Assembly (NCBI RefSeq): GCF_030863805.1
Contig: NZ_CP132957.1
Location: forward strand, 2,232,001-2,296,000
Length of the DNA stretch: 64,000 nucleotides
Source: Kineothrix sp. MB12-C1
GTDB taxonomy: Bacteria > Bacillota > Clostridia > Lachnospirales > Lachnospiraceae
Reading direction: 5' to 3'
Positions 8,764-17,994 of this stretch are shown here, piece after piece; within the stretch, counting starts at the first letter, position 1; the number at the start of each line of letters is the position of its first letter. The position numbers were made by a program, and so were the translations under genes. Below the pieces are notes generated by a model. It had not been told where the DNA came from and made no database searches. It saw only the letters and a program-made list of their open reading frames with translations.

Positions 8764-8880
8764 TTATGAAGTTTCACTGTTAGTATCCGATGGGTCGTCC
8801 TTTTCATAAAAGGTCTTTATGACCGTAAGCAACACGGAAACAAACAATAAGACTGCATCAATTAGTTTCTTCTTTTTCAA
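8764..8880 (-). CDS. Candidate 38-aa membrane peptide (TTG start)
   Basis: Reads from a TTG preceded by a GAGGTG ribosome site 7 nt upstream. The product begins with a run of four lysines, then has one hydrophobic helix (LIDAVLLFVSVLLTVI) and an acidic tail (YEKDDPSDTNSETS). A terminator-like hairpin follows within 15 bp. The shape resembles small holin-like or type I toxin peptides, but no family is recognised. Ribosome site, charge layout and hairpin support a real gene; function is open. Confidence 0.5.
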   Translation of the reverse strand: MKKKKLIDAVLLFVSVLLTVIKTFYEKDDPSDTNSETS

Positions 8881-8994
8881 CAGGAAGCACCTCACTCTCT
8901 CTAGGATTACTGGTTTAACATATATAGTTGGAAGGTGGCATTATGCGATGGAGGGGAAAGTGTTCGTCCTTGTGCTGCTATTAGGAGCATCTAC

Positions 8995-9186
8995 TTAGAT
9001 TTTGAAGTTACGTTTACTGTTTAAAGTTACTCTATTGACTGACGGCCGCTTTGGGAACTGCTCAAATGCTTGAAAACCATTCATCCTGCATAGAAAACAC
9101 GGAGCGACAAGTGTGTGAATTTCTCCCGATGGATAGGGACAGTTCGAACAAGGTGGTCTTCTCCTTAATAAGTTACTTTTTCTCAT
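8995..9186 (-). CDS. Small protein with two CxxC motifs
   Basis: 63 aa with an AGGAGA site 9 nt before ATG. CSNCPYPSG and CFLCRMNG give two CxxC pairs 16 residues apart, which could bind zinc or form disulfides; the N-terminus is basic (MRKSNLLRRR). Not recognised. It lies in a mobile block between DUF932 and secreted-protein genes. Confidence 0.5.
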   Translation of the reverse strand: MRKSNLLRRRPPCSNCPYPSGEIHTLVAPCFLCRMNGFQAFEQFPKRPSVNRVTLNSKRNFKI

Positions 9187-9253
9187 GGTAATATTTCTCC
9201 TGTTCTATGTATTCATCGTGCAGGTAAGAGTGAGATTTTATTTTCTATAAAAT

Positions 9254-9294
9254 ACAGCCACTCTGATAGGAGAAACGCCTACCAGAATGGCTGT
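9254..9294 (-). terminator. Terminator of the 355-aa secreted protein gene
   Basis: 12-bp stem with one mismatch (ACAGCCACTCTG / CAGAATGGCTGT), and an inner TAGGAG/GCCTAC pairing, followed on the minus strand by ATTTTATAG. It begins 24 bp past the stop codon. Confidence 0.65.
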
Positions 9295-9318
9295 TCTAAT
9301 GTCTTTCTATCTAACCCT

Positions 9319-10386
9319 TTAATAAACTAATGCATAGATGCCGAATACGTTGGCAGAGATGGTAATCGTATTTGGGTCAGAGTCCATATCTTCAAATACA
9401 ACGGCATTGCCGTTTGCATCCCGGCAGAGAATGGATACTGTTTTCCCCTGCAAGTTCTTGGGCGTACCAAATACCATTGTAATGGGTTCCTTTGCGTCTT
9501 TTATGGATGCTATGGTTCCCTGTGTGGTAATGGAATACATGTCCGCATGAAAATAAGCCGCTACGGTTTTACTTTGTGCGTCTGCAAGGGCCTTCAAGGC
9601 CTCGTTGACTTCCTTCTTCGTACTGTCACAGAAATAGGCACTGACATTGGTACTTTCATCCGCGATCCCCAGCGCCTGTTTCACATCCGCTTGCAGCGTG
9701 GTAATTGCGGTTCCTTCTACCACCTTGGCCATGTATACGCCATGTATCGTGGAGGTAACGGAACTTCCATCACCGAGAGATACTATGTTAGTAGGAGTTT
9801 CTATCACTGCCTGCACTTCTGAATGATTGCTTGAGGATGGATTGCTTTTATTATTATCAGGTTCTGGGATTTCATTTGGTGTTTCTTCTCCCATTAAAAA
9901 CGCCAGATCATTATCTCTTAGGGCTTGTTCTCCGGTGTTTACTACTATCATTGATTTATGAATGACCTCGGCTATTTCTGGATACGATGTTTCCAAACCT
10001 GCATCCTGTCCCATTTCAGCAACAATTGTTCCGGCAATGTAATTCACCCAGACACGGATATCTTGTACATATTTTCCCCAAGTCACCTTATCAACATCGG
10101 TCGGCATATTATCTAAATCCGAAGCCATGATATCCAGCTCCTGCGCCATGATATCCCAGCTATTCATGCCAACACTATCCCCTCTTGGATTGGTAACAGT
10201 ATCCGACATAGGAAACACCTGTCCTACACTGACGCATTGATTTACCGAATTCTCTAAGTCCTTAATCGCGGTAGATACCTCGCTTTTTCCAGCAGCATTT
10301 ACCGGAAAAACCGAGACAGTAAATAAAACGATTACTGTTAAGAAAGAAGCAAAGATTCTTTCTTTTTGTTTTACTCCATTTTTCAT
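9319..10386 (-). CDS. Secreted protein of unknown function
   Basis: 355 aa with a clear signal peptide: basic MKNGVKQKER, hydrophobic FASFLTVIVLFTVSVF and a likely cleavage at VNAAG. The mature region is acidic, has a Pro/Asn/Ser-rich linker (~residues 172-187) and a C-terminal part rich in beta-type sequence (TITISANVFGIYALVY). No catalytic motif recognised. AAGGAG ribosome site 9 nt before ATG. Probably exported cargo of the mobile element. Confidence 0.7.
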   Translation of the reverse strand: MKNGVKQKERIFASFLTVIVLFTVSVFPVNAAGKSEVSTAIKDLENSVNQCVSVGQVFPMSDTVTNPRGDSVGMNSWDIMAQELDIMASDLDNMPTDVDKVTWGKYVQDIRVWVNYIAGTIVAEMGQDAGLETSYPEIAEVIHKSMIVVNTGEQALRDNDLAFLMGEETPNEIPEPDNNKSNPSSSNHSEVQAVIETPTNIVSLGDGSSVTSTIHGVYMAKVVEGTAITTLQADVKQALGIADESTNVSAYFCDSTKKEVNEALKALADAQSKTVAAYFHADMYSITTQGTIASIKDAKEPITMVFGTPKNLQGKTVSILCRDANGNAVVFEDMDSDPNTITISANVFGIYALVY

Positions 10387-10494
10387 TTCTCTTTCTCCTT
10401 TTTGTATGTTTTTTATTTATTTTATAATGTAATTCAGAATGAATTACATTAAGCAGAAGTTATGTTGTCTATAGTTACTTACATAATATTCAAT

Positions 10495-11235
10495 TTACCA
10501 TGCAACGCCGTCCGTAATATACCATATGTCTTTCTGGCCTTTTCCGTCTTTTTCCATTCTCCAAACTTCAGAAATCTTATCGAAGGAATATTTCACATTC
10601 CAGTTTACGGTTCCATTACCTTCACTTGCTGTAAATGTGCTGTTTGCAGCATCTACACTGATTACAAATACAGCATGAGGTGCGTATTCAGATCCATCAT
10701 TCAGCCATACCACGTCATTTGCTTTAACAGTGTTTTTATCCGTTGATATTACAGCGTGGTATTTCCAGACATTGCTGTCATTTAATCCCTGCACCGTGTC
10801 CGATACCAGCCATGCCCATCCAAGGGAACCATAAGTTCTGCTGCCGGTATTCTTTCTACCACGACCATTCTCATCGAATGCTTCAGCAACTTCATACAAG
10901 CTGCTGGAGTTCCATGTTGTGCCGTCTGGATACTGTGACTTAAGTGTATCTATGGCAGAGTTTGTAGCAGTACTTGCTTTTGCTGCCGAAGCTGCTGTTG
11001 AATCGGCGGTTGCTTTACGCCCTTCCTTTTTACCATACTCTACATAATGCTGGTATAATTTTTCGGTAGTTTTTCCATAGACATTAACAACATCCGGATT
11101 GTTTTCTGCATAATATTGTGGGTCAAAAGTTACGCCATCAGACATAGTTTGTGTAGCGGCATATGTCGATATCGCGGAGACATTAAAAACAAATACAAGA
11201 ATTAGAACCATTAAAGATAATTTCATTTTTTTCAT
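10495..11235 (-). CDS. Secreted protein with YYAENNPDV surface repeat and CHAP-like domain
   Basis: 246 aa. Signal peptide (KKMKLSLMVLILVFVF, cleavage near TYAAT). Residues ~37-75 form one copy of a cell-surface repeat, FDPQYYAENNPDV...LYQHYVEYGKKEGR, also found twice in the VanW protein at 43691-44530. The C-terminal ~150 residues (ANDVVWLNDG, PHAVFVISVD) look like a CHAP/NlpC-type fold, though a catalytic Cys is not obvious. A wall-associated or wall-modifying role is inferred. Confidence 0.65.
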   Translation of the reverse strand: MKKMKLSLMVLILVFVFNVSAISTYAATQTMSDGVTFDPQYYAENNPDVVNVYGKTTEKLYQHYVEYGKKEGRKATADSTAASAAKASTATNSAIDTLKSQYPDGTTWNSSSLYEVAEAFDENGRGRKNTGSRTYGSLGWAWLVSDTVQGLNDSNVWKYHAVISTDKNTVKANDVVWLNDGSEYAPHAVFVISVDAANSTFTASEGNGTVNWNVKYSFDKISEVWRMEKDGKGQKDIWYITDGVAW

Positions 11236-11544
11236 AATAATTTCCTTTCATTTTTGTATGTTTGTTATTTTGAACTTGAATATATTGTAGAGATAATAAT
11301 GATGTAAAATCACTTGGGTATTAAATATTGCAATATTCTACATACCTATTCTTCTTAAGAATTGTTTACCGACTGGTAATCATTGCTTTTTCTATTTATC
11401 ATTTATTTTATGATGATAATATCTGTAGGGCATTTCCTTTACATTGCTATTATATCCCAAATACCCCATATAGTCAATAATAATACCCCCTTCAGATGTT
11501 TAATGCTTTTTCATATTAAGTATACAATAGTAAGGGGTGATTAT
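11236..11544. promoter_or_regulatory. AT-rich divergent intergenic region with AATACCCC repeats
   Basis: No gene. It separates the minus-strand secreted-protein gene from the plus-strand XRE regulator. Two AATACCCC copies (11460-11467, 11482-11489) lie 22 bp apart, about two helical turns, and would suit binding of the adjacent regulator. Promoter hexamers could not be assigned with confidence. Confidence 0.4.
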
Positions 11545-11880
11545 ATGGACTATAAGAGGTTAGGCAATAGAATTCGTGAAGAACGACAAAGATTACATTT
11601 AACACAAGCTGCTTTGGCAGAAGCGATTGATATATCTGACACTTATATGGGGGCGATTGAACGTGGTGAGCGAAGCCTCACGCTGGAAACTTTAGTGAGG
11701 CTTGTCAATAGGCTGGGCGTAAGCGTTGACTATATGCTGGCTGATTCTGTATCTGACAGTGATTCCAATATAATGGAGCAGTTTAAACAGATTATTGACG
11801 GTCATTCATTGGAACAGAAGCAATTAGCACTCAATGTGTTACGCACAATGTTTTCCTACTTTGAGAATGAGGTCAAATAA
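11545..11880 (+). CDS. XRE-family transcriptional regulator
   Basis: 111 aa from the ATG preceded by AAGGGGTG; the frame is open further upstream but that part is not protein-like. Residues ~5-65 are a Cro/C1 helix-turn-helix (RIREERQRLHLTQAALAEAI, DTYMGAIERGERS). The C-terminal part is helical. Likely controls the neighbouring mobile-element genes; AATACCCC repeats upstream are candidate operators. Confidence 0.88.
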   Translation: MDYKRLGNRIREERQRLHLTQAALAEAIDISDTYMGAIERGERSLTLETLVRLVNRLGVSVDYMLADSVSDSDSNIMEQFKQIIDGHSLEQKQLALNVLRTMFSYFENEVK

Positions 11881-11885
11881 GAGCA

Positions 11886-12098
11886 CTACTTCAGTTCAAC
11901 TTTTCCTATCCGGAGATTTCTTATGAAGTCAATGTCATCAGTCAGTCTCTGCACCGCAAAATTAACAAGCAAATTAATAGATGTTGAGTATTCAATGGAC
12001 AGTATATTCAGCCTGTCAAATAACAGTGGATTTAATATATGGATAATAATCTCCATTTCTTCGTTGCTTATTGTTGTATTCTCTAAAATTTTTGACAT
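11886..12098 (-). CDS. Small helical protein of unknown function
   Basis: 70 aa from the ATG at 12096-12098 with an AGGAGGAG site; an in-frame ATG 36 nt upstream lacks one. Predicted alpha-helical and mildly acidic. The segment YSTSINLLVNFAVQRLTDDIDF resembles the helices of ribbon-helix-helix proteins, but without a convincing strand. It overlaps no gene and ends 5 bp from the convergent XRE gene. Not recognised. Confidence 0.55.
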   Translation of the reverse strand: MSKILENTTISNEEMEIIIHILNPLLFDRLNILSIEYSTSINLLVNFAVQRLTDDIDFIRNLRIGKVELK

Positions 12099-12288
12099 AG
12101 TTCTCCTCCTGAAATAATGTAATTGCCTAGCCAATCGTTGATTGGTGATTTAGTATATTATCAATATATTATATATAAATGAAGATATATGAAATACTTT
12201 ATTCTCACACTCGATGTGGGATATTTCATTGATTCTTTTGCTGCTACGCTTAAAGAAATAAAAATGATAAGGGACGAATAAATGAGTT

Positions 12289-13167
12289 ATGGAAACAAAA
12301 TATGAAAATGATATAAACGACGATATATTAATTCCAATAAGAAGTGACCGTTCAACTATTATAAATGCTGAAATATCTCTCCCTAAAGTAACTATTATAG
12401 CTTTGAATAAACTCATCAAGTTTAAAAACCATCCGTTTCATATCTACGGTGGCGAACGACTTAAAGCACTAGCGGACAGTATAAAAGAAATCGGATTGCA
12501 GAACCCGGTGATTGTGCGTTCTATACCAGAAGATAAATATGAGATACTAAGTGGGCATAATCGGATTGAAGCAGTAAAGTTACTTGGCTGGAATGCCATA
12601 GAGGCAATTATTAAGGATGATTTAACTGAAGAAATGGCAGAGAGAATTGTAATTGAAAGCAATCTGAATCAGCAGTCGTTCTCGGACTGGAAATTTTCAC
12701 AGCAGATTCAAGTCATTAAGATGTACAGCAAATATATTAAAGACAACTCACAACAGGGAATAAGAAACGATATAGTACAAAATTCAACTTGTGTCCATTG
12801 TGAACACAAGTTGGAAGATAAGCCAAAACGCCTCAAAACTCGGGATAAAATATCAAAACGCCTTGGCATATCATCAACGGTATTTGAAAGGTACAGAAGT
12901 ATTGCAAAACTGGATGATGAAATATTAACTGTAGTCTGCACCATGCTAGATGAAAAGAGACTGAGATTCATGGCAGCCTTCCGAATCTCACAATTAAAGC
13001 CAGGAGAAATAGTATCAGTAATAGCTTATTTAAAAGATAACCCGGAAGTCAGACCAAAGGGTGCAGATATCACATCTCTGCATAAAAAAAGTAAAGACAC
13101 AGAAGATGATTTATCAATTGATGAAATAAGAAAAATTTTTTTACATAATACAGTCCCTTTGCTGTGA
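12289..13167 (+). CDS. ParB/Spo0J-like nuclease-domain protein
   Basis: 292 aa. Residues ~45-130 form the ParB N-terminal domain: HPFHIYGGERLKALADSI, ENPV-like QNPVIVRSIP, and LSGHNRIEAVKLLGW, the GHRR-type CTP-binding box. DNA-binding helices follow (KRLGISSTVFERYRSIAKL). ParB proteins bind parS sites, but solitary copies on integrative elements often act in maintenance or gene control. No ParA gene is next to it. The start ATG has only a weak ribosome site. Confidence 0.85.
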   Translation: METKYENDINDDILIPIRSDRSTIINAEISLPKVTIIALNKLIKFKNHPFHIYGGERLKALADSIKEIGLQNPVIVRSIPEDKYEILSGHNRIEAVKLLGWNAIEAIIKDDLTEEMAERIVIESNLNQQSFSDWKFSQQIQVIKMYSKYIKDNSQQGIRNDIVQNSTCVHCEHKLEDKPKRLKTRDKISKRLGISSTVFERYRSIAKLDDEILTVVCTMLDEKRLRFMAAFRISQLKPGEIVSVIAYLKDNPEVRPKGADITSLHKKSKDTEDDLSIDEIRKIFLHNTVPLL

Positions 13168-13282
13168 TTGGCATAGGGACTATTATTGTATCATGTTAAT
13201 ATACCGCTTTGAATGCGCCTTATGTTGTTGAAATGAGTGAGGAAATGCTTAGGATAATATTTGACTATAAAATCCGGATTGA

Positions 13283-14515
13283 TTAGATATTCAGTAGATT
13301 GCGCACTGGTGTCGATATAGCTTTAATAAACATTTCCTGTGATTTAGGTGTAACAGAATAATCAATTTTACAAGGGTCATAAAATACCTTTTCAGTCGTT
13401 TCATTTATTGTTTTAATAAAAAGATTTTCCCACTCTTCTCCGAAAACACCTTTTTCAATGAATTTATCAATAATAAGCCTGCTCGAAATCAAAATTTGAT
13501 TTTTAAACGAGTAAAAATTTTCAGTATAGAAAGTTATGTATCTAAGGTCCTCAAGATCACTAAAAGCTTGATATACTTTGGGAAAATAAAGATTATTCAT
13601 TCTGATAATTTTTTCTAAGACATCATTTTCTTCATCCTCGTCTTTTGATTCAAGCAGTAGACTTACTTGGTTCGTGATATTATGTAACCTTAGTTCTTTT
13701 TCAAACCTGTAAATATTCATACCATAATATTCTTTATCTTCGCATATATGCTCAAGAATCGCTCTTTGAAGCTCTAAAAATTTCTGGTAATCTATTTTCT
13801 CTAGTTTTGACAAAAAACGCTTGTAAGCAGCTTCCTTCAGGCTTTTGTCTACACTATGTTCAGTAGAGTGAATAACCTTGTTTATATCGTTATATAGATT
13901 GCCTATCCTTTTATATGTATCTTTTATATCATCATCCATCATTTCTAGTGTGTAATAAAAACTCCACTCATGTTGCGAATCCTTCTGCATTGCCGACCAT
14001 TCTGATTTTTTATCATATACCGGCCTTTCTGATAGCAACCTATGTCGTGCACGCCTTAGTGTATTCCACTCGCTATGCATATCATCACGAGAAGATTTAA
14101 AAGGACGGTAATTTGCTGAATTTTTATCATTATAGTAATTATTAGAATTTTTGTATACAAACATTTTCAGTGTCATACCTTTAATTCGATTTGTATCGTG
14201 CAGAAATGTACTTAGTTCGGTGAAAAAACAAGCTTCGAACACATCACCGTAAACCATCGATTTTTCATCAAAGATACTATAATTTGCATGTTCAGTAACT
14301 ACTAAATTATACACACTCGAAAAAATCATTTTAAGCCTTTCATAATAGCTTACTCTTTGCAGATTGTCCAAATCAAAGTCTTTGATCTCACTAAGCTCAT
14401 AAAGTTTAATGAAAAAAGATTCTTCTTTCAATGCCCCTTCCATAAAAAGCTCATAATCTCCATTAAAATTTTTTGCTCTATCAATCAATTCATGCCAAAC
14501 TATTTTTTTATCCAT
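13283..14515 (-). CDS. Unrecognised 410-aa protein (element cargo)
   Basis: 410 aa, opposite in direction to the transfer genes that flank it (ParB-like on one side, VirD4 on the other). No signal peptide or membrane segment. Helix-rich, with many aromatic and charged residues; motifs such as SEWNTLRRARHRLL, HEWSFYYTLEMMDDD and an acidic stretch ESKDEDEENDV are visible but match no family I know. GAGGA ribosome site upstream of ATG. Isolated, AT-rich cargo of this kind in integrative elements is often defence or toxin-related; that is inference only. Confidence 0.75.
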   Translation of the reverse strand: MDKKIVWHELIDRAKNFNGDYELFMEGALKEESFFIKLYELSEIKDFDLDNLQRVSYYERLKMIFSSVYNLVVTEHANYSIFDEKSMVYGDVFEACFFTELSTFLHDTNRIKGMTLKMFVYKNSNNYYNDKNSANYRPFKSSRDDMHSEWNTLRRARHRLLSERPVYDKKSEWSAMQKDSQHEWSFYYTLEMMDDDIKDTYKRIGNLYNDINKVIHSTEHSVDKSLKEAAYKRFLSKLEKIDYQKFLELQRAILEHICEDKEYYGMNIYRFEKELRLHNITNQVSLLLESKDEDEENDVLEKIIRMNNLYFPKVYQAFSDLEDLRYITFYTENFYSFKNQILISSRLIIDKFIEKGVFGEEWENLFIKTINETTEKVFYDPCKIDYSVTPKSQEMFIKAISTPVRNLLNI

Positions 14516-14755
14516 TTACACAATCCTCACAGTTATTTTTTTTTAAAATGAAGGAATATTCACTCGCTACAAAAGTATCAAGTCTTTAATTTTTCTTATT
14601 TTAATATAATACATTGCCTTCTAGATATCAATCAGAAGGTGTAAAGAAATTATCGAAACCACCGAACCATATTTTGCAATTTCTTTTTTGTCACACCTCG
14701 CTCTCTAGCATTTGTTTTATAATTCATAAATCAATGCATAGGAAGGAGTTCATGA

Positions 14756-16432
14756 ATGAATAAAGAAACAAACATACCTTATGACGACGGGGAAGATTCT
14801 AAAGTTACAACAATAGGCTCCAGTATCAGCCAAGTATATACGGATTACAAAGCCAGAAGAAAAGTGAACGTACGTGGCAAACCGAAAAAAAAGAAGAGAA
14901 TAAAGAGTAAGAAACTATATGCGGATTGCGATCATTATTTGAACAAAATACTTGAGTATTCAAACTTTTCTGCATTAAATCAATCATCGCAACAAGAATG
15001 GGACAATATTCCAGAATGGATGCAGCTTGATAGTCGAGGGGATCCTGGTTTCGTTTTCGGACTTAAAAGCAAATGCGATTTGAACAAATATGTCGGGATG
15101 CCACAAGGCGAGGAAGGAAACATCGTTGTTATTGGTAGCAACGGCAGCGGAAAAAGTGCCGGTATAGCAAAACCTACATTAATATCATGGCAAGGTACCA
15201 TGTGTATTACGGATATAAAAGGTGAATTGTCCGATTTTTATGCGGAGTTATTTGAGATGGGAATCGTTAACCGACCTTTCAAAGTTTTCGATCCTATACA
15301 AACAGATGGTATCGGTTACGATCCCTTTTACTGGTTATCAAAAGATGGGAAAGATCATCTCATGAGCAATATACGAGAAATAACTATTGCTATTATCCCG
15401 ACTCCTCTTGAAATGAAAGACCCCTTTTGGGTGGAAACAGAACAGGCGATACTTCAGGCTGCTTTATTGTATTACTTCCAGTATGGATTAAGTTTCAGCC
15501 AGACAGTTACTAAAATGCTATCCATGGGGGTATCTGAATTGATTGAAGAGTTAATAACAAGCAAGGACACAAGCATTAGAATAATTCTTGGTGAACTGTG
15601 CAATATGAAGCCAGAGGTATTGGCAAACTTTGACAGAGGCCTACGCAATAAACTCATGCTTTTTGCTACTGACCCATACATCAGTCATGCGTTCCGCGGT
15701 ACACGCGAAGGAGCAACTTGCTTTACTTGGGATGATTTAGATAAGTATAATATTTTCCTAAGCATTCCGATAGATAAAATTGATCAGTGGGGCAGCGTGA
15801 TAAACCTTATGTACACACAGCTTATCCGACACTTGGAACGCAGACCGGAGAAATACAGTCCAGAAGGAGCAAATAACGTCCAGACATTATTACTGATGGA
15901 TGAATTTGCAAGGTTTGGCAAACTAAATATGCTGACTGAAGCTATTTCAACATTGAGGAGCAAATGTGTAAATTTTTGTCTAATAGTTCAAAGCATAGCT
16001 CAGATTGACAAGTTTTATGGTGAATGTGACCGGCGTATTATTTTTGATAACTGTCAATATAAAGCCATACTCCGTGCAGGTGACACAAATACACAAAAGT
16101 ATCTTAGTGAGCTTATTGGTACAACTAAATGTACACAACGGAGCCAAAGCGAGAGCTTAAATGAATATGGGGAATGTGTCGGCTACAGCAAACAGATAAG
16201 TGAAATCTATGAACCATTTATTTTTCCACACGAATTTTTAACTCTGGAGGATATTCCGTTGATAACCCCTAAAGGCTTCTATCGCGTAGAAAAACTTCAG
16301 TTACATAACGGTGTACCAAAAGAAATATTATCATCCACTCAAAAGATGCTTTCTATTATTGATGATTTTGTAATGCCAGAACTAGAACAAGAGTTATTAT
16401 CCGAAAAATATGATTTTGGTCCCTTATTATAA
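14756..16432 (+). CDS. VirD4/TraG-type coupling protein
   Basis: 558 aa. Walker A GSNGSGKS at residues ~127-134; Walker B LLMDEFARFG near ~380; IVQSIAQIDKFYG matches the conserved TraG sensor region. Type IV coupling ATPases bring the relaxase-DNA complex to the secretion channel. There is no clear N-terminal transmembrane segment, unlike full VirD4, but a basic stretch (KPKKKKRIKSKK) is present. Together with the relaxase downstream it indicates a mobilizable element. Confidence 0.9.
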   Translation: MNKETNIPYDDGEDSKVTTIGSSISQVYTDYKARRKVNVRGKPKKKKRIKSKKLYADCDHYLNKILEYSNFSALNQSSQQEWDNIPEWMQLDSRGDPGFVFGLKSKCDLNKYVGMPQGEEGNIVVIGSNGSGKSAGIAKPTLISWQGTMCITDIKGELSDFYAELFEMGIVNRPFKVFDPIQTDGIGYDPFYWLSKDGKDHLMSNIREITIAIIPTPLEMKDPFWVETEQAILQAALLYYFQYGLSFSQTVTKMLSMGVSELIEELITSKDTSIRIILGELCNMKPEVLANFDRGLRNKLMLFATDPYISHAFRGTREGATCFTWDDLDKYNIFLSIPIDKIDQWGSVINLMYTQLIRHLERRPEKYSPEGANNVQTLLLMDEFARFGKLNMLTEAISTLRSKCVNFCLIVQSIAQIDKFYGECDRRIIFDNCQYKAILRAGDTNTQKYLSELIGTTKCTQRSQSESLNEYGECVGYSKQISEIYEPFIFPHEFLTLEDIPLITPKGFYRVEKLQLHNGVPKEILSSTQKMLSIIDDFVMPELEQELLSEKYDFGPLL

Positions 16433-16482
16433 AAACCTATATAGATTATAGGTTTTCCCAAGTAAATTTTGGAGGTGCAGAA

Positions 16483-16806
16483 ATGCTAACTATTGAAGAA
16501 AAGCTTATTAAAGCAGATGAACAGATTAAAAAGCTCAAACAGCAACAGATACTTGATGAGCGAAGAAAAAAAGAAGCTAAAAGAAAAAAAGATCAGCGCC
16601 GCAACTATATTATCGGAGAATTGGTCACGAAATTTTTCCCTGAAGTTTTATATTTTGAACCGGGAAACAAAGCAGATAATGTTACCATATTTTTACCGCT
16701 TGAAACTTTTCTGCAAATTTTGTCTGTTGACCAGGAACTAATGTCACAACTGAAGCAGAAAGTAATTGATAAACTACCCGCCGAAAACAGGACTTCCAGT
16801 TTATGA
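16483..16806 (+). CDS. DUF3847-family protein
   Basis: 107 aa with TGGAGG before ATG. The N-terminal ~45 residues form a highly charged coiled coil (ADEQIKKLKQQQILDERRKK), followed by RRNYIIGELVTKFFPE, the DUF3847 signature. Such proteins are regularly encoded just before MobA/MobL relaxases and may assist them; here the stop overlaps the relaxase start (ATGA). Confidence 0.75.
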   Translation: MLTIEEKLIKADEQIKKLKQQQILDERRKKEAKRKKDQRRNYIIGELVTKFFPEVLYFEPGNKADNVTIFLPLETFLQILSVDQELMSQLKQKVIDKLPAENRTSSL

Positions 16807-17672
16807 CTAAGCGCACTTACACATCACAGTTTTTGTACGTTGCAGAAAGGAAAATTGTCATAGCCATGTATAGTTTTACAATCAAACCTATAAGCAGATT
16901 AAATGGTGGTTCAGCCTTAAAAGTGGCCGCTTATCAAAACAGAGGAAAGCTATTTGATGAACGCGAAAAAACCATATATGATTTTACACACAAAACAGAT
17001 CTTCTCTATACAAATATTTTTCTACCCGAGAATGCACCATTAGAATTTTTTGATAGCCAAATACTTTGGAATGAGGCAGAGAAAATGGAAAAGAGGTACG
17101 ATGCAAGGACGGGCAGGGCAGTAATAGCTGCTCTGCCAAATGAACTAACTTTAGAGGAACAAATAAATCTGGTTGAGAAATTTGTTACAGAAGCTTTTAT
17201 AAAATATGGCATGTGTGCCGATATCGCAATTCACAGCGGACATCGGGAAAATGAACTTTCGGCGAATAGGCATCTTGATCAGGTTTTGCCAAATAACCCA
17301 CATGTGCACATATTGCTGGCTGACAGACCTGTGGACAGGGATGGGTTTTGCCCCAAAAAAAACCGGGATTGGAATAAAAAAGTACTTGTGCGTCAATGGC
17401 GCAAATTGTGGGCGGAGATTCAGAACCGTGAATTTGAATACAAAAAACTTAAAGTAAGAGTGAGTCATGAAAGCCTTGAAGTTCAGCAAATTAACCGTGA
17501 ACCAACAATACACCTTGGTCGCAAAGTAATGGAAATGGAACGCCGAGGTAAAGATACTGAAAGAAGAAAAATAAACCGCAATATTGAAAAGCAGAATAAG
17601 GAACGTCAGGAGCTTGAACGTCAATATCAATTGGAGCGAACCCAAGAGTACGAGTTTAAGAGGTCCAGATAG
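16803..17672 (+). CDS. MobA/MobL-family relaxase (short form)
   Basis: 289 aa from an ATG overlapping the previous stop; a second ATG at 16866 fits the usual family N-terminus (MYSFTIKPISR) better and may be the true start. SALKVAAYQNRGKL and NNPHVHILL (the metal-binding HxH) identify the MobA/MobL nickase, which cuts oriT and pilots DNA in conjugation. The protein ends after a charged helical tail, far shorter than the ~500+ aa relatives with primase or coiled-coil extensions. Confidence 0.88.
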   Translation: MTKRTYTSQFLYVAERKIVIAMYSFTIKPISRLNGGSALKVAAYQNRGKLFDEREKTIYDFTHKTDLLYTNIFLPENAPLEFFDSQILWNEAEKMEKRYDARTGRAVIAALPNELTLEEQINLVEKFVTEAFIKYGMCADIAIHSGHRENELSANRHLDQVLPNNPHVHILLADRPVDRDGFCPKKNRDWNKKVLVRQWRKLWAEIQNREFEYKKLKVRVSHESLEVQQINREPTIHLGRKVMEMERRGKDTERRKINRNIEKQNKERQELERQYQLERTQEYEFKRSR

Positions 17673-17747
17673 TAAATAAATTAACTATTTAAAAAAGGCG
17701 GATATATAAGGCAAAATTATGAAATGTAGTAGAAAGAGGTATGCTTA

Positions 17748-17918
17748 ATGCTTGAAAATTATGGTGATATTCTAAGTGTTATCGATGTTTCTAACATACT
17801 AAAGATTAATAAAAAAACCACATACCAACTATTGAAATCCGGTAAATTATCTTATCGACGAGTCGGGCGCATTTATCGGATAACTAAGAATTCTTTGATT
17901 GAATTCTTATCAAAATAA
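17748..17918 (+). CDS. xis: Excisionase-like HTH protein
   Basis: 56 aa with AGAGG 9 nt upstream. LSVIDVSNILKINKKTTYQLL followed (after a Gly-Lys turn) by RRVGRIYRITKNSLIEFL is the MerR/HTH-17 excisionase fold with its wing. It lies 76 bp before the integrase, the usual xis-int order. It would direct excision of the element by bending attachment-site DNA. Confidence 0.8.
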   Translation: MLENYGDILSVIDVSNILKINKKTTYQLLKSGKLSYRRVGRIYRITKNSLIEFLSK

Positions 17919-17994
17919 TTGTGCTTTTGGTGATAGGCGTATATAATTTATTTAGGTTATGTTACGCCTGTCATCAGAAAGGAGATGTATTTTT

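Noticed and set aside
12289-13167. ParB-like gene as evidence of a plasmid partition locus
   Set aside because: No ParA gene and no parS-like sites were seen; it more likely serves the integrative element.
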